Assembly (NCBI GenBank): GCA_037074765.1
Contig: JBAMDO010000031.1
Coordinates: 276,081-340,080, forward strand
From: Mansonella perstans
Taxonomy: Eukaryota; Nematoda; Chromadorea; Rhabditida; Onchocercidae
Direction of reading: 5' to 3'
DNA: 64,000 nucleotides
Below are positions 50,301-64,000 of the stretch, in pieces. The position numbers were made by a program, and so were the translations under genes. Below the pieces are notes generated by a model. It was not told where the DNA came from and ran no database searches. It saw only the letters and a program-made list of their open reading frames with translations. Position 1 is the stretch's first letter. Each line of letters starts with the position of its first letter.

Positions 50301-53115
50301 TTTTGAGTAAGGCTACATACTCTCCATAATTTGCTTTTGGACAGAGTTTCGGATTCTCAGTGCAAAGAGCAAATAATAGTTGCAACGCATCTCTCCGATC
50401 CACCCATTTCTTCGAGTCAATACCTTCCATAAAATTTTCTGGCAATTTTGCAAGTATATCTACAGCATCCAACATGTCCCAAGGATCGATTTCATCCGCA
50501 GCTGATTCGGTCGCTATTCAAATAATGAAAAAAATTTATATGCATATTGCAACATAATGTAATTTTTAAAGCTTTCAAAACTTCAAAATTCAAAACTTTC
50601 AAAACTGAAGCTTTCAGTACCTGCAGTTGTAGAACAAATAGCAACAGCGTCCGCACTGGGAACTGCAATGCTTCCACACGGTGACGATTCACTTTTTCGC
50701 ATTGCCTCATCATTATATTCGGTAGTAGCCTGATCTCTACTATCACATATCTTGAAAAGAATGTAATTAAATGAAAGACATAAGGAATCTGAGCTACTAG
50801 AGCTAATCTTCTCCACTTCTTCTCCTTTTATTCCAAGAAAATTTCACAGAAAAATCGATTATAATAGAAAACTTGTTCATTCAAAATTTGTTCGAGAATC
50901 CAAAAGTGCTATATATAAAATAAAACTGAGAAAAACAGTGAATCATTATTTTTCACAAAAAATAGCAATAAAGATTTCGTCACGAAAATAAAATTTGTCC
51001 TATCATAAATCCGATGTATTGTATATGCTTGCATCAATATCACAAAATTAAAGACTAATCTTCTAAGCATGAAATAAAGCTACAGCTCCCTCACTATTTT
51101 TCATTACATATGAATAACTATTATTCATAAAAACCGAAATAACAACGAATCAATTTAACGATTAAGAAAGCTGCAGTAAACACGGGCAATGGCGGACAAA
51201 AACATAAATAGACTTGAAGATTTTAGGATAAAAAAGCTCAATAACTTGTCAAGCCTAAAACTTACAGCTTACACTGAAGTTCGTCATGTACGTAAGGCGT
51301 AAAAATCCAGAAAACAACAAACCTTTTTCATTTTGGCTTTATCCTCTATTAAACTGCCCAAAAATGTGTTCATCACTTTATCGCCAGTTAAACGCATAAT
51401 CGATCCAAGACCACTGCATGCTGCTTCTCGTACTTCTGCATCCGGATCCGCCGTAAACTAGAAATCAATTTTCGCTAGTTTTAATTTTTACATTATTTAT
51501 AAATTGTTTCTGCAAATTTAAATAGCATAAATCTACCTTAACCAAAATCGGTGTAACAGCTTTGATAACTTTTTTTGGTGCCGATGTTTGACTATGATTC
51601 TTCATCACTCGATAAATAAAATTGCATGCTTGCAACTTTATTTGCGGATTTGGCTTATTGAAACAACCACATAAATCATCCACCAACATATCCAAATTGA
51701 CCTATATAATAACACAATAAAAATTATAAAAATACGGCAAAGGATAAAGAAATGCTACTCAAATTGTGATTCGAAAGTGTGAACTTACTGTGCTTGCTAT
51801 CGCATCAACACACTCAATCAGAGGATCACGCAATGTTGGCTTCTTCTCTTTGAAACGTTCGAAAATAACTGGGATATACTGGAAAATGTCAATAATTAGC
51901 TTGCTGTAATATGTTCATTCTAATCATTACTATATCATTATCACTGCTATAATATATACATTATACATTTCAAATCAGTCTCAAGCAAAAATTCAAGAAA
52001 AAAGTGCATCAACTTATTTCTATTTAATTGGATTGAATGAAATTAATTTCATTCCTAAAACTGGAATAAAATTTTTGGAGTCAACCGATAATTGTTCAAA
52101 CATTTTTTTCTTGCATCTTTTTAAACTCTGTAAATTTATAAATAAAAATATTAATTAATAAATGAATTAATACCAATGTAGCAAATTGTGCAAACTTTGT
52201 TCGAAGACCATTGGCAAGACCTGTGATACATCGTGCCGCAACAGCGCATACATTAATATTCGCATCTTTTGCAAGAACCTGATATTAATGATATAATTTT
52301 TTTAAAACAAAAAAAAATATGAAAACTTATTCTTCTTAAATTGTTGTCTTTTATTCACATAATTGAGATAACAGAACCAGTTTAGCACAAATTCAGGCCG
52401 AGTTTCAAATAAAATTTTTAAGAATCATCTTTCTTTAAAATATTAACAATTCTGTTTTTCTTTTTTTTTTTTTTTAACTGAGATATTATTATAAAACATG
52501 AAGATTTACATTTCGCAAACTTTGTGTTATGCCAAAGTAATCAACTTTTGGATCAAGCCGTGGAGTTTTAGCTATTTCATTTAACAATGCCTGTAAAGCA
52601 TCACGTCTTTCTATCCATTTTTTTGACTCCAACAATTCGTTGAATTGTTCTGGCAACTTTGTTAAAACATTCACCTAAAAATTGTAAAATAATTTCAATT
52701 TTCTAGCAAATAGTTTAAATTTAAATGAAAAACAAATTTGAAAAAAGAAAAAAACAAAAGCGTGAGAGTTTCTTATTGTATGTATACATTGTATATTCGT
52801 ACGTATATCTCATTGCACACAATATGGATTGACTAATAAGCTAAAATTAATCATAAAGTTTAGCTGAAAGCCATCTAATCAAATGATAAATTCAAAGCTA
52901 TTGATCGAAATTATAATGTGTATACATCAAAACTCTAGTAACACTTTTCATATTATTCTATAAAAATTAATTATTGACATTATAGTAAGTAAAAACAAAA
53001 AAGTTTAATTTAAATTGAAATGTTTGAAATTTAAAAATTTTTCTTTTAAAAAAAACTATTGAAGATGAAAAGTAAAGTACACACAAACCTCACTTAACAA
53101 ATTCCAATCATCCAT
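41304..53115 (-). CDS. zyg-9: ZYG-9 / XMAP215 / CKAP5-type microtubule polymerase with TOG domains
   Basis: XMAP215 proteins bind tubulin through TOG domains and speed microtubule growth at centrosomes and spindles. My model has 31 exons and 1,499 residues (C. elegans ZYG-9 is about 1,415). Ends of exons: 53115-53089, 52674-52510, 52278-52174, 51878-51789, 51701-51537, 51457-51323, 50750-50621, 50513-50299, 50046-49852, 49763-49464, 49150-49067, 48579-48532, 47936-47802, 47676-47335, 47061-46858, 46496-46296, 46044-45849, 45663-45610, 45418-45294, 45090-45022, 44807-44622, 44547-44314, 44114-43995, 43894-43757, 43587-43402, 43318-43178, 43055-42984, 42827-42738, 42084-42007, 41747-41602, 41427-41304. 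TOG1 is about residues 1-229 (SKKWIERRDAL, KDANINV, FKEKKP) and TOG2 about 285-537 (EIDPWDMLDAV, SKKWVDRRDAL). TOG3 lies around 600-910, then a Ser/Arg linker and a helical C-terminus. Intron 19 has a GC donor. Confidence 0.92.
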
Positions 53116-53123
53116 AATAGTTC

Positions 53124-53125
53124 CT
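53124..53125 (-). promoter_or_regulatory. 3' splice site upstream of the zyg-9 ATG
   Basis: Minus strand TTTATTTCAG is followed by eight bases and then the ATG at 53115. The first coding exon is only nine codons. The site is a candidate spliced-leader acceptor. Confidence 0.5.
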
Positions 53126-55154
53126 GAAATAAAGAAAACTTCTTAGCAATTATAATTAGTCATTACGAAGAAAATTAGGAGAAACAAGTAAATGGACAAA
53201 AAAAAAAAAATTGACGTTTAATCCCCTCTTCTGTCTCTCGGTGGCGCCGGTTTAATTTCAAGTTTCATTTTGAAATTTAAAGGAACAAAGGAATAAGATA
53301 TGTTGAAAAATATGAAAGAGGAATTTAGTAAGAATACTTTGCTAAGGAATAATTTGTCTGAAAAATTTTTTCATTTAAAATTAAACATCATATTTGAAAA
53401 AATGAATGATTTGTTTTTAGAAAGTTCTTCAAAAGTAATTCACTTTTCAGAAATTTTGAGAAATTTATTTTGTGATAATTTATATGAAATTTCCTATCAA
53501 TTGCTATGAACGATGAAAATATTTTAAATGCTCCTATTCTTGAGCTTTAGAATTATTGGATAATTTTTTACTACAATAAATAAATTTTTTTTTAAATAAA
53601 ATTCATAGATGGAAATGAAGCAAAATTATTCATCAAAAATGATAGAATATTTTAAAAAGAAAGTGCTACAGTGTTGAGCATTGTATCAACATATATCATC
53701 TAATGGTTCATTGGCCCTATTTGTGCACAAAAATATGCCAACTGTAGTAGATTAACATCTAAACAGGCCTCATGTTTCAGCATTGATGAGTAGATGAATG
53801 CCTCACTAAAATGCCTCCCTCTCTCTTTATATGCTATATATCAAATATGATTTTCTAAAGAATAAATTTTTGAAAGTATCTTTCAGGTATAGTATGGTAT
53901 AATATGAAACGTATGGTACGTATGTCATACATATGGTATGGTACGTCATATCACACATATAAACACGCACACGTATGATAGAACACGTATTCATTCAATC
54001 CGTAGACTAAAATTTTTTGTTTGTTTATATTAAAAAAAAATATCTAGTAAGTGAATCCACGTACGTAAATCAATGCATGGTATACAATGCTATCCGGAAT
54101 TTATTGCTGATTAATGAAAATTGATATGCTCTTCTTTAGATACGTTAGATAACCGTAATCGTGATGGATTCAAACCTTTTCCAGATTCCCAAACATATAG
54201 CCACAATCTTTTCCTGCTAGTAACCTAGCTTAAGAGCATATTATTTTAAGAAAGAGAAGAAAGAGGGAAAGACGACATGCGATTTTAGAATGCCATCAGG
54301 TCATTGACCTAACATAACGGATTTTTAGGTCACTGCTGTTATTCATTAATCAAGCATTAAGAGGAACGGAAAAACGGAAAACCGTATGAACATTGGAAAT
54401 CTTCCATCCATCCTCAATACAAAGAGGAAAAGATTGGAGAAATTGAGGATACAATAGTATTTCTGAATGTGAAAATATTTCCTCAATGTTTCCGTGGATC
54501 GAAATATCACATCGATAATTCGGAATCGGTTATTTATCTTAAAATTTCAAAAATTTTTCTCATCAAATTAGGAACATTCTTGAATGAATTGAATTATTTT
54601 TACAGAAAATGTAAGAGTTGTTTGAATAACAATCATATAATTAACTATCCATGTAGATTTGCATAATCCATCTAATCCAATTGTTAAGAATTGATTTGAA
54701 ATCAATCGGTAATTTTTAATATTATATTTTTCTGAGACTTTCGCAAAATGTTTTTGCGACATTTCTTTCCACAAAATGTTCTTACAATACCTGAGAATTT
54801 TTATGCGCGACATTCTTAGTTTAAAAATGAAATTTTAAAGATTGTTGAGACTTAATTTATTTTCTTCGAAATAGATTGACTAAAATGTACAGCATATATA
54901 TTCTTTGGCTTCTAGCAGAGCCAAAAGCTAGAATAGCCTAGAATACATTTATGACCTTCGTGAAAGAAACTTTGGCAGCAATATGAAAAACGGCAAAGTT
55001 TCTGAAGGAAATTGAATGCTTCATGTCTAACGAAAAGGTTTTTTGCCGAATAATAACATAAACAATTATTTTTCAAATTTACTGCAAATAGTGGAAATTA
55101 AATGAATTACATTTTACATTACTGCCTATGCTAGCGATAATTTTTTAATCACTG

Positions 55155-55555
55155 CAAAATTTCCTTGTTGTTGTTGTTACTCCCTAAAATTTCAATTCTT
55201 ACTATCATTATTGTGAATAAATTTTCTTGTTGTTGTTGTTGCTTCCTAAAATTTTTTCAATTCCTCTATCAATATTATGAATAAATTTCCTCGTTGTTGT
55301 TGTTGCTTCCTAAAATTTTTTCAATTCCTCTATCAATATTATGAATAAATTTCCTCGTTGTTGTTGTTGCTTCCTAAAATTTTTTCAATTCCTCTATCAA
55401 TATTATGAATAAATTTCCTCGTTGTTGTTGTTGCTTCCTAAAATTTTTTCAATTCCTCTATTAATATTATGAATAAATTTCCTTGTTGCTATTGTTGTTT
55501 CCCTAAAATTTTAATTATGAATTCTTTAATATTATGAATTTTTCTTCTATTACAT
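55155..55555 (+). repeat. 64-bp minisatellite, about six units
   Basis: Successive TCCTCGTTGTTG starts at 55288, 55352 and 55416 fix a 64-base period. Outer units are degenerate. Each unit has a (GTT)n core followed by CTTCCTAAAATTTTTTC. Confidence 0.9.
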
Positions 55556-57063
55556 CTTTCCACAATGATCATCGATTCTGTTCAAACATTACTCTCACCT
55601 CGTGCCGTTTCTCTTTCAATTATTTCTAGAATTTATTTGCATTTGGTGACTGTTCTTTTTTCCCATACTATCAATGATCTTCGATTGTCCTATTCTCTAA
55701 TTTTGGTTTACGTAAAACTGTTTTATGGAATTTTTTTTCAAGGAATCCTTTGAAAAGATAGCTAATAGTAATAACAATAATAGTAAGAGAGAAAATTAAG
55801 CAATAAAAAGGAAAGTTTTGTTTACGTAAACCAAAATGGCAATATATTCTTGTTTGCATATTTGGTAAAAGAGCCCGAAGAGCAGAGGGAAAGAGAGAGA
55901 GAGAGAGAGAGAGATGAAAATAATAGCGTATGGAATTTATTTTCAAACAAAATTTAAATATGAATAGATAGATGGAAGCAATTATTCAACAAAAGAGATT
56001 TAGTCAAATAGGAGAATTATCATTTTTTTGCTTTGAATACGGAAAAAATTTTAAGCGACAATTTTGCATTTTAATAAGCGTTTGTTAAGAATTGAACAAT
56101 CCATTCAGGCTTAACAGAACAAGCAAAAGCATAATGAAATTTTATAACCTTTAACCTTGATGAGATTAATTGAAATATATAGAACTGAAAAGTGTAAGAA
56201 TATCAAATTTGGAAAAGAACCAATTTTGAAGAAAAATCATTTTATGCTATTTAATTCACATATGTTGATTAAGCTAACTATGGCCAAGTTAGCAAGCAAA
56301 AATAGAATAAAGATTATTATCAGATATTCAGCACAAGTTTCGAATTTTACTAGTTTCTTTGAAATTCTTTGCATAATTGCTGGAAATGTGATTCTGCTGA
56401 AAGGATTGATGATGATTTTTCCACGTTCCATTTTACCTTATGAAAGCAATCATTTAAATTCAAAAGTTCAAAGCAATTTATTAAATTTTTAAAGTGACAC
56501 GATATTTTGAAATAAAATTCAAAAGCGACCAGTTTATCCTATAAAGGATTTTCTCATTGTAAAACTGGTATATTTTTAAATTCTCCATTGTGTTCTTGCT
56601 CTAAATCTCTGTACGATTGTTCCTATATAATTAATTACTAATTAGAGGAAGCTACTTTTTCAAAAATACACATTTAACCTTTGAACTCTCGAATATATTG
56701 CTCTTTCACATTATAATTGCTCACGTAATGAAAACTTTAGGGATTTCGGAAATGAGGATAATGTCAAATGAAGTATGGGAGTTTTCACTTAAATTCTTTA
56801 TATTTTTCTTTTCATTCTTCTCTCTTTCTCACTATCTTTTTCTCTTTTCAGATTTTCTATCGTTAATTCGAAAAAAAAGTGAAGAAAATTTTAAAATATT
56901 CAGTTTAAATTTATTTTTCAAAAATGGTTAATTTGTTCTTTTTCTCTTATCAAATTTTAATTTTTCAATGCACTTTTCAAAATTTGTATGCTTGAAATTT
57001 TTTTGTGAACACTGCAAACCAATCACAATGGGAATCTTTCTGGTGCATTTGAACAGTTCAAAG

Positions 57064-57254
57064 GTATGTATGCATGTGTGTGTATGTGTGTGTGTGTATA
57101 TGTGTGTGTGTGTGCATGTGTGTGTATATGTGTGTGTATGTGTGTGTGTGTGTATATGTGTGTGTGCATGTGTGTGTATGTGTGTGTGTATATATGTGTG
57201 TGTATATGTGTGTGTGTGTGTGGATGTGTGTGTATGTGTGTGTATGTGTGTGTA

Positions 57255-57306
<52 letters not shown>

Positions 57307-57420
57307 TGTATGTGTGTGTAAGTGTGTACGTATATGTGTGTGTGTGTGTGTGTCATATGTGTCGTGTGTGCTTCGATGTATGTCGACGTCTGTGTGTATG
57401 AATATTTGTTTGTATGTGTG
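57064..57420 (+). repeat. Long compound TG/TATG microsatellite
   Basis: About 350 bases of (TG)n broken by TATG and GCATG. It produces long false frames in several frames on both strands (Cys/Val on plus, His/Thr on minus). Confidence 0.97.
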
Positions 57421-58256
57421 TATGTGAATGTTAAATTTAAAAATTAGCAGGTAAGCACCGAGTAGTTTTGAACAAAAAATTGCCAAATGCGCATGTGAAT
57501 ATCTGCCTATATAATGTGTGGATGTGAATATTAAGAAAATCGTTAATTCCTAAGATCACTACTTAATAATTCAAATTCAGTTTCACCTCAATTTCAAATT
57601 TGATTATTCCAATTCATACATTTTTCAAACTTTTGCAGCTCAATTGGTCCTAACTTTTCAAATTCAAATTCCAATCATATTTTGCTCGATGAATCAATTT
57701 ATGCTTTTTCAGCAAAAGAAAGAAAACAAAATTCCAGAGAAAAGAAATTTTTTAATTTGTTTGATTTCATGTTTTTTTTTCCTCGTAAGCAGTCAAAAAT
57801 ATGATAACCAGACATAATTAGTCAATAATTAGTCATTAACTAAATTAGTCATTTTTTATGGAAATATTATTTTTAGCACTTTAATTCGAAAATTTCCTCA
57901 GTTCTCGTCTCGATGAAATAAGCACTTTCAGGAAACCGCAAGGCTATCATAAATATAATTGCTATCAGTTTGACCGCTTATTTTCTTATTATTTTATTAG
58001 CAATATATTGTATTATTTTTATGCCTTATTATTATCTTCCAATGATTACTTCTCTCTTTTCTAAAAAAAAAATAAATTGAGGAAGTAAATTTACTTCTTT
58101 GTCATCAAAGTATATTTCAATCAGAGACAATTTTGTTCATTACAGTTGTAACAACCAAAGAATTACATTTTCGTTACACTGTTAAATTGACCTCTCTTTA
58201 ATTGACCTCTTGAGAAATGCTCATTGGTAAAGTTGGCAATGCGATCAGCATAGATA

Positions 58257-58315
58257 CAATTGTTGCAAGTTGTCGAATAATAACAATAGCTGCAATTGTT
58301 GCAAGTTGTCGAATG
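58257..58315 (+). repeat. Short direct repeat
   Basis: CAATTGTTGCAAGTTGTCGA occurs twice, starting near 58257 and 58293, with related AATxACAAT sequence after each. Confidence 0.8.
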
Positions 58316-59421
58316 ACAATCGATGACCCGTGTTCAAACTTTTCAATATCCTTTAATGAACGTGACAACACTTATTCGCAATGATATTGAAATTTTCGAG
58401 TCTTAAAATAGAGTATATCTCCATTTAATCTTACTCACAATATGTAGCTCAATTTAATTTTACTCAATAATATTTCTTAAATCAAAGTTTTTTAGCTAAT
58501 TGATAAAATTAGTTACATTAAGTAATTAATTCTAAGGAAGGCAAGAGGAGAGAAAAAATCTGATCTATTTAAAAGTGATCATAATACAATGATTCATTTG
58601 AATTTATCAATCTTGAAAATTATAAATGAACTTCAACAGCTTCCTCAAACTTAATTATCCAAAGGAGTACAAGTGCTAAATGTTATAATACTTAATGAAA
58701 CATAATAAAACATCCACTTGTAATTAAGATCTTATTCAGGTAAACATTTAAATTCAGGTAAACATTTAAAATGAAAATCTGATTCACGTAAGCATATGTG
58801 CGAAAGAACTAATTCACGTAAGCTTTTATGATTCTGATTCACGTAAACATTTAATGATTAGAAATATTATATTTCGCTGAGATTAAATTACAAATTCAAT
58901 AATATTCGTAGTTTCCATTCATAAATTTGATTTCAACTAAATGTACATAGTTAAATATATTCAGCGATTTCTTGGAAAATGATGCAAACTATTCCAGGAT
59001 CGATGAGCATGTAACAGAATTGAACATTAAATAAAAAGAATCAATGTAATGCTTCTTGCCTATAGCTTTTTTGCAGGATAACTGTTAAAGCAGTTGAAAC
59101 ATTTCTATTATCCGAGTTGTCGTAAATAATTGCAGGAACTAATGTTGCATTAGCTATACTGTCATGCTTCAGTCAAATAGTCAGAATTTCAATTCAAAAC
59201 CTAAAATAGTGCAAGCAAATTAATGCTTTGATTTTAAAATTTTAGCATTATCTGATAGCAATAATTACCGAAGAAAATCCTAATTTATGCTAAAATAATT
59301 GGTTAAAAAATTGAAAGTATCAAGAACAAATATAGGAAATTTAAAAAATGATTTTTATTAAATCCTTAACAATTTTCAAATGTTCTTTATTGCGGCATAA
59401 AGTTACAATGCAGAAGTCTAG

Positions 59422-59469
59422 AAGATCATTGATCACAAAGTTTTTACATAAATCATGATCAATGATCTT
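59422..59469. repeat. Perfect 14-bp inverted repeat with 20-base loop
   Basis: Arms AAGATCATTGATCA (59422-59435) and TGATCAATGATCTT (59456-59469) are exact reverse complements. Each arm contains the six-base palindrome TGATCA. Confidence 0.9.
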
Positions 59470-61301
59470 TATTTTGTATCTCACCAATTCCACAAATAAT
59501 AGCCGAAATATCCATTCGGCAAATTTAATTTTTGCAATTAAAGATCAGAATCATTAAGGAATTCGAGATTTTACTTCAGCTATTAGTCTATTTTAAAATT
59601 ATCATCGTAAACAAACTGTTACAAGTAATCTCCATGAGTGATCATTATCACTTAATAAATGGTAATGCTATCAGTTATTACGGTGGTTGAAAGATCAGTA
59701 AAATATAATTACAACAAATTACCATTTAATTGCGAATTACTGTCAACAAATTACCATCTTTTTTTGCTAGTACATAATTATTGCAGGCATCAATGAAAAT
59801 TATTTGTAATCAATATTTATCAATACTGTAATTCAATTTCGAATTTAAACATAAAATTTCAAATTAACATCTTTCAATTTAACATTTGAATTTTATTTCT
59901 TCACAAACAAAAACATGTTTTTTTTTCCTCAGCAAAAAATTCAGTAAAAAAAATGAGTAGATGGTGATGTTTTTCTGTCAGACCCGATGATCATTCATCT
60001 TATTTTCAATCAAACAAGTTTCTTCTCAGTCTGTTACAAATAGATAAACGCACTCCAATTTTATAATTAATTGTGGGTGCTGCTAAATAGAAATTATTAA
60101 ATTATCGTTTTGCGTAAATATTTTTGACTTTTGTTTTCTCGCCACAAATTAACAAAATTATTTTGCTTGTAAAAATAATTAAAATCTTTGCAAACTTTTT
60201 TTGAACGTTTAATAGGACTGTATTTATTTAATCTATTTATTATTTATTGGTGTTTATTTGAAAATTAAATTTAAAAAAAATAATAAATGTAAATATTTAC
60301 AATTATTTTTCATCACGCTTTAATAAGCTAACTTACAGTGTCAATTTTTCAATTTCATAAAATATCCTTTTCAAAATGAACAATTAAAATTTGCTTTTAT
60401 TTTTATTTTTAGAACAAATCACTCAATTAATTATGCTATATTATCACATGGTAATTAATTGTGTAAATTTGTGCAAAATTGTTGAAATAAAATTTGGCTC
60501 AATTTCATTGAACCTCCAAAAGAAAGTTTATTTTTATTTGTTCTATTTAAAATTAAAATTTCATTCCCACGGGGATGTTTAGGTCAGAAGTCATAAGCTT
60601 CAATGTCATTTCATGTTTGCACAAGTTTGTTTGCAATGCAAATAAGGTTAGACTTTTTAACAAAATTCTTTCATGTTTAACAGTCAGAAAAAAAAAGAAA
60701 ACTGTTCATTCCTGAAATGAAATTTTTTGTTGCATGAGAACGGTTGTAAGAAATATCATCTGTTATCTGATTTTTAACCATTTTCATTAAAATTAATTTC
60801 ACTATTCATCATTCTATCCGTCTTTTCTCTCATTTTCTCTCATTCTTCTTTTTGCACAGTACTCTCCTCATCATTATTGCAAACTTTTTCACAAAGTACC
60901 ACCCCAAAATTAGATGCAAAATTCAATCTATAAAAGTGAACCGAAAAGACTGATAGTTTTCAATGGGGTTTCCGGGAGAATTGGCAACAGGGTTGGAAAG
61001 AAAATATAACTGATGTAAAATTGATCAATAAATTAAATGTCTACATCGGAAAGTTGTTTGAAATTGTGCCATTTTTCTTTGATAAAATTAAATAATTCAA
61101 AATTTATGTTTAATTTGAATTTAACTTCGAACTTTTTTTTTTAAATCTCAATAATTACAATTCAGTTATTATTGAATACCATTTCTTGATTGATTATTCA
61201 TTTTTTTTTTTTTTTTTAAAAAAATAAATGTTCAAATAATTGAAAATTGTCCTCGTATATATTTTGAAATCAATTTGAATGAACTAATTTTAATAAATTG
61301 C

Positions 61302-61303
61302 AG
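61302..61303 (+). promoter_or_regulatory. 3' splice site five bases upstream of the transporter ATG
   Basis: AAATTGCAG is followed by AAATT and then the ATG at 61309. It is a candidate spliced-leader acceptor. Confidence 0.5.
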
Positions 61304-61308
61304 AAATT

Positions 61309-64000
<2,692 letters not shown>

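Larger units (their letters stand above)
53126..61301. other. 8.2 kb gene-poor space between divergent zyg-9 and the transporter
   Basis: The longest stretch without a recognised gene. It contains a 64-bp minisatellite, a short GA tract near 55888-55914, a large TG microsatellite, a repeated AATTGTTGCAAGTTGTCGAA pair and an inverted repeat. TTCACGTAAGC/ACATTTA-type repeats occur at 58739-58860. Open frames (such as 56157-56492 plus) are Ile/Lys/Leu-rich without family features. Promoters of both flanking genes must lie at the two ends. Confidence 0.5.

Noticed and set aside
56928..57486. Long overlapping frames of Cys/Val (plus) and His/Thr (minus)
   Set aside because: They are translations of the TG microsatellite at 57064-57420 in several frames.

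Overview
The window is strongly AT-rich eukaryotic DNA with genes broken into many short exons. Introns are mostly a few hundred bases, with U-rich TTTCAG-type acceptors. Several start codons sit only a few bases behind a bare 3' splice site, which suggests spliced-leader trans-splicing. The gene set (UNC-87 with seven calponin-like repeats, ZYG-9-type TOG protein, BBS-8, a tandem Kunitz secreted protein, a UMPS fusion protein) points to a nematode. The base composition and intron sizes fit a filarial/spirurid parasite; that placement is inference, since no database was searched. No prokaryotic genes, CRISPR arrays, viral genes or intact transposons were seen, and no tRNA or rRNA gene was recognised.

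Layout. Plus strand, 1-9.3 kb: the 3' part of UMP synthase (last step of pyrimidine synthesis), an ABHD17-type alpha/beta hydrolase with a cysteine cluster, and a small secreted cysteine-rich protein I cannot name. Minus strand, 10.5-17.8 kb: an LC8-type dynein light chain, a secreted two-Kunitz-domain protein, and ATG5 (autophagy). Plus strand, 21.9-31.1 kb: unc-87 (actin-binding calponin-like repeats) and bbs-8/TTC8 (BBSome). Minus strand, 34.9-53.1 kb: a Lifeguard/TMBIM membrane protein and a 31-exon zyg-9/XMAP215 gene encoding about 1,499 residues. Plus strand, 61.3 kb to the end: the 5' part of an AAAP (SLC36/SLC32-like) amino-acid transporter.

These are mostly conserved eukaryotic housekeeping genes with no evident shared pathway. 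I see no convincing operon; the closest same-strand pair, Kunitz and dynein light chain, is about 1.2 kb apart. The spaces between genes hold microsatellites and minisatellites (19, 24, 42, 64 and 99 bp units), an inverted repeat, and a few exon-like fragments that remain unexplained.

Exon models were built by hand from splice sites, frame continuity and remembered family alignments. All phases close without stops. Two introns need a GC donor with the same CAG|GCATG context. The observations I rate highest are the acidic P1 positions and extra cysteine in the Kunitz protein, the GC-AG introns, the 19-bp array directly before bbs-8, the QPN replacement of the HGN loop in the ABHD17-like enzyme, and the uncharacterised secreted cysteine-rich protein.
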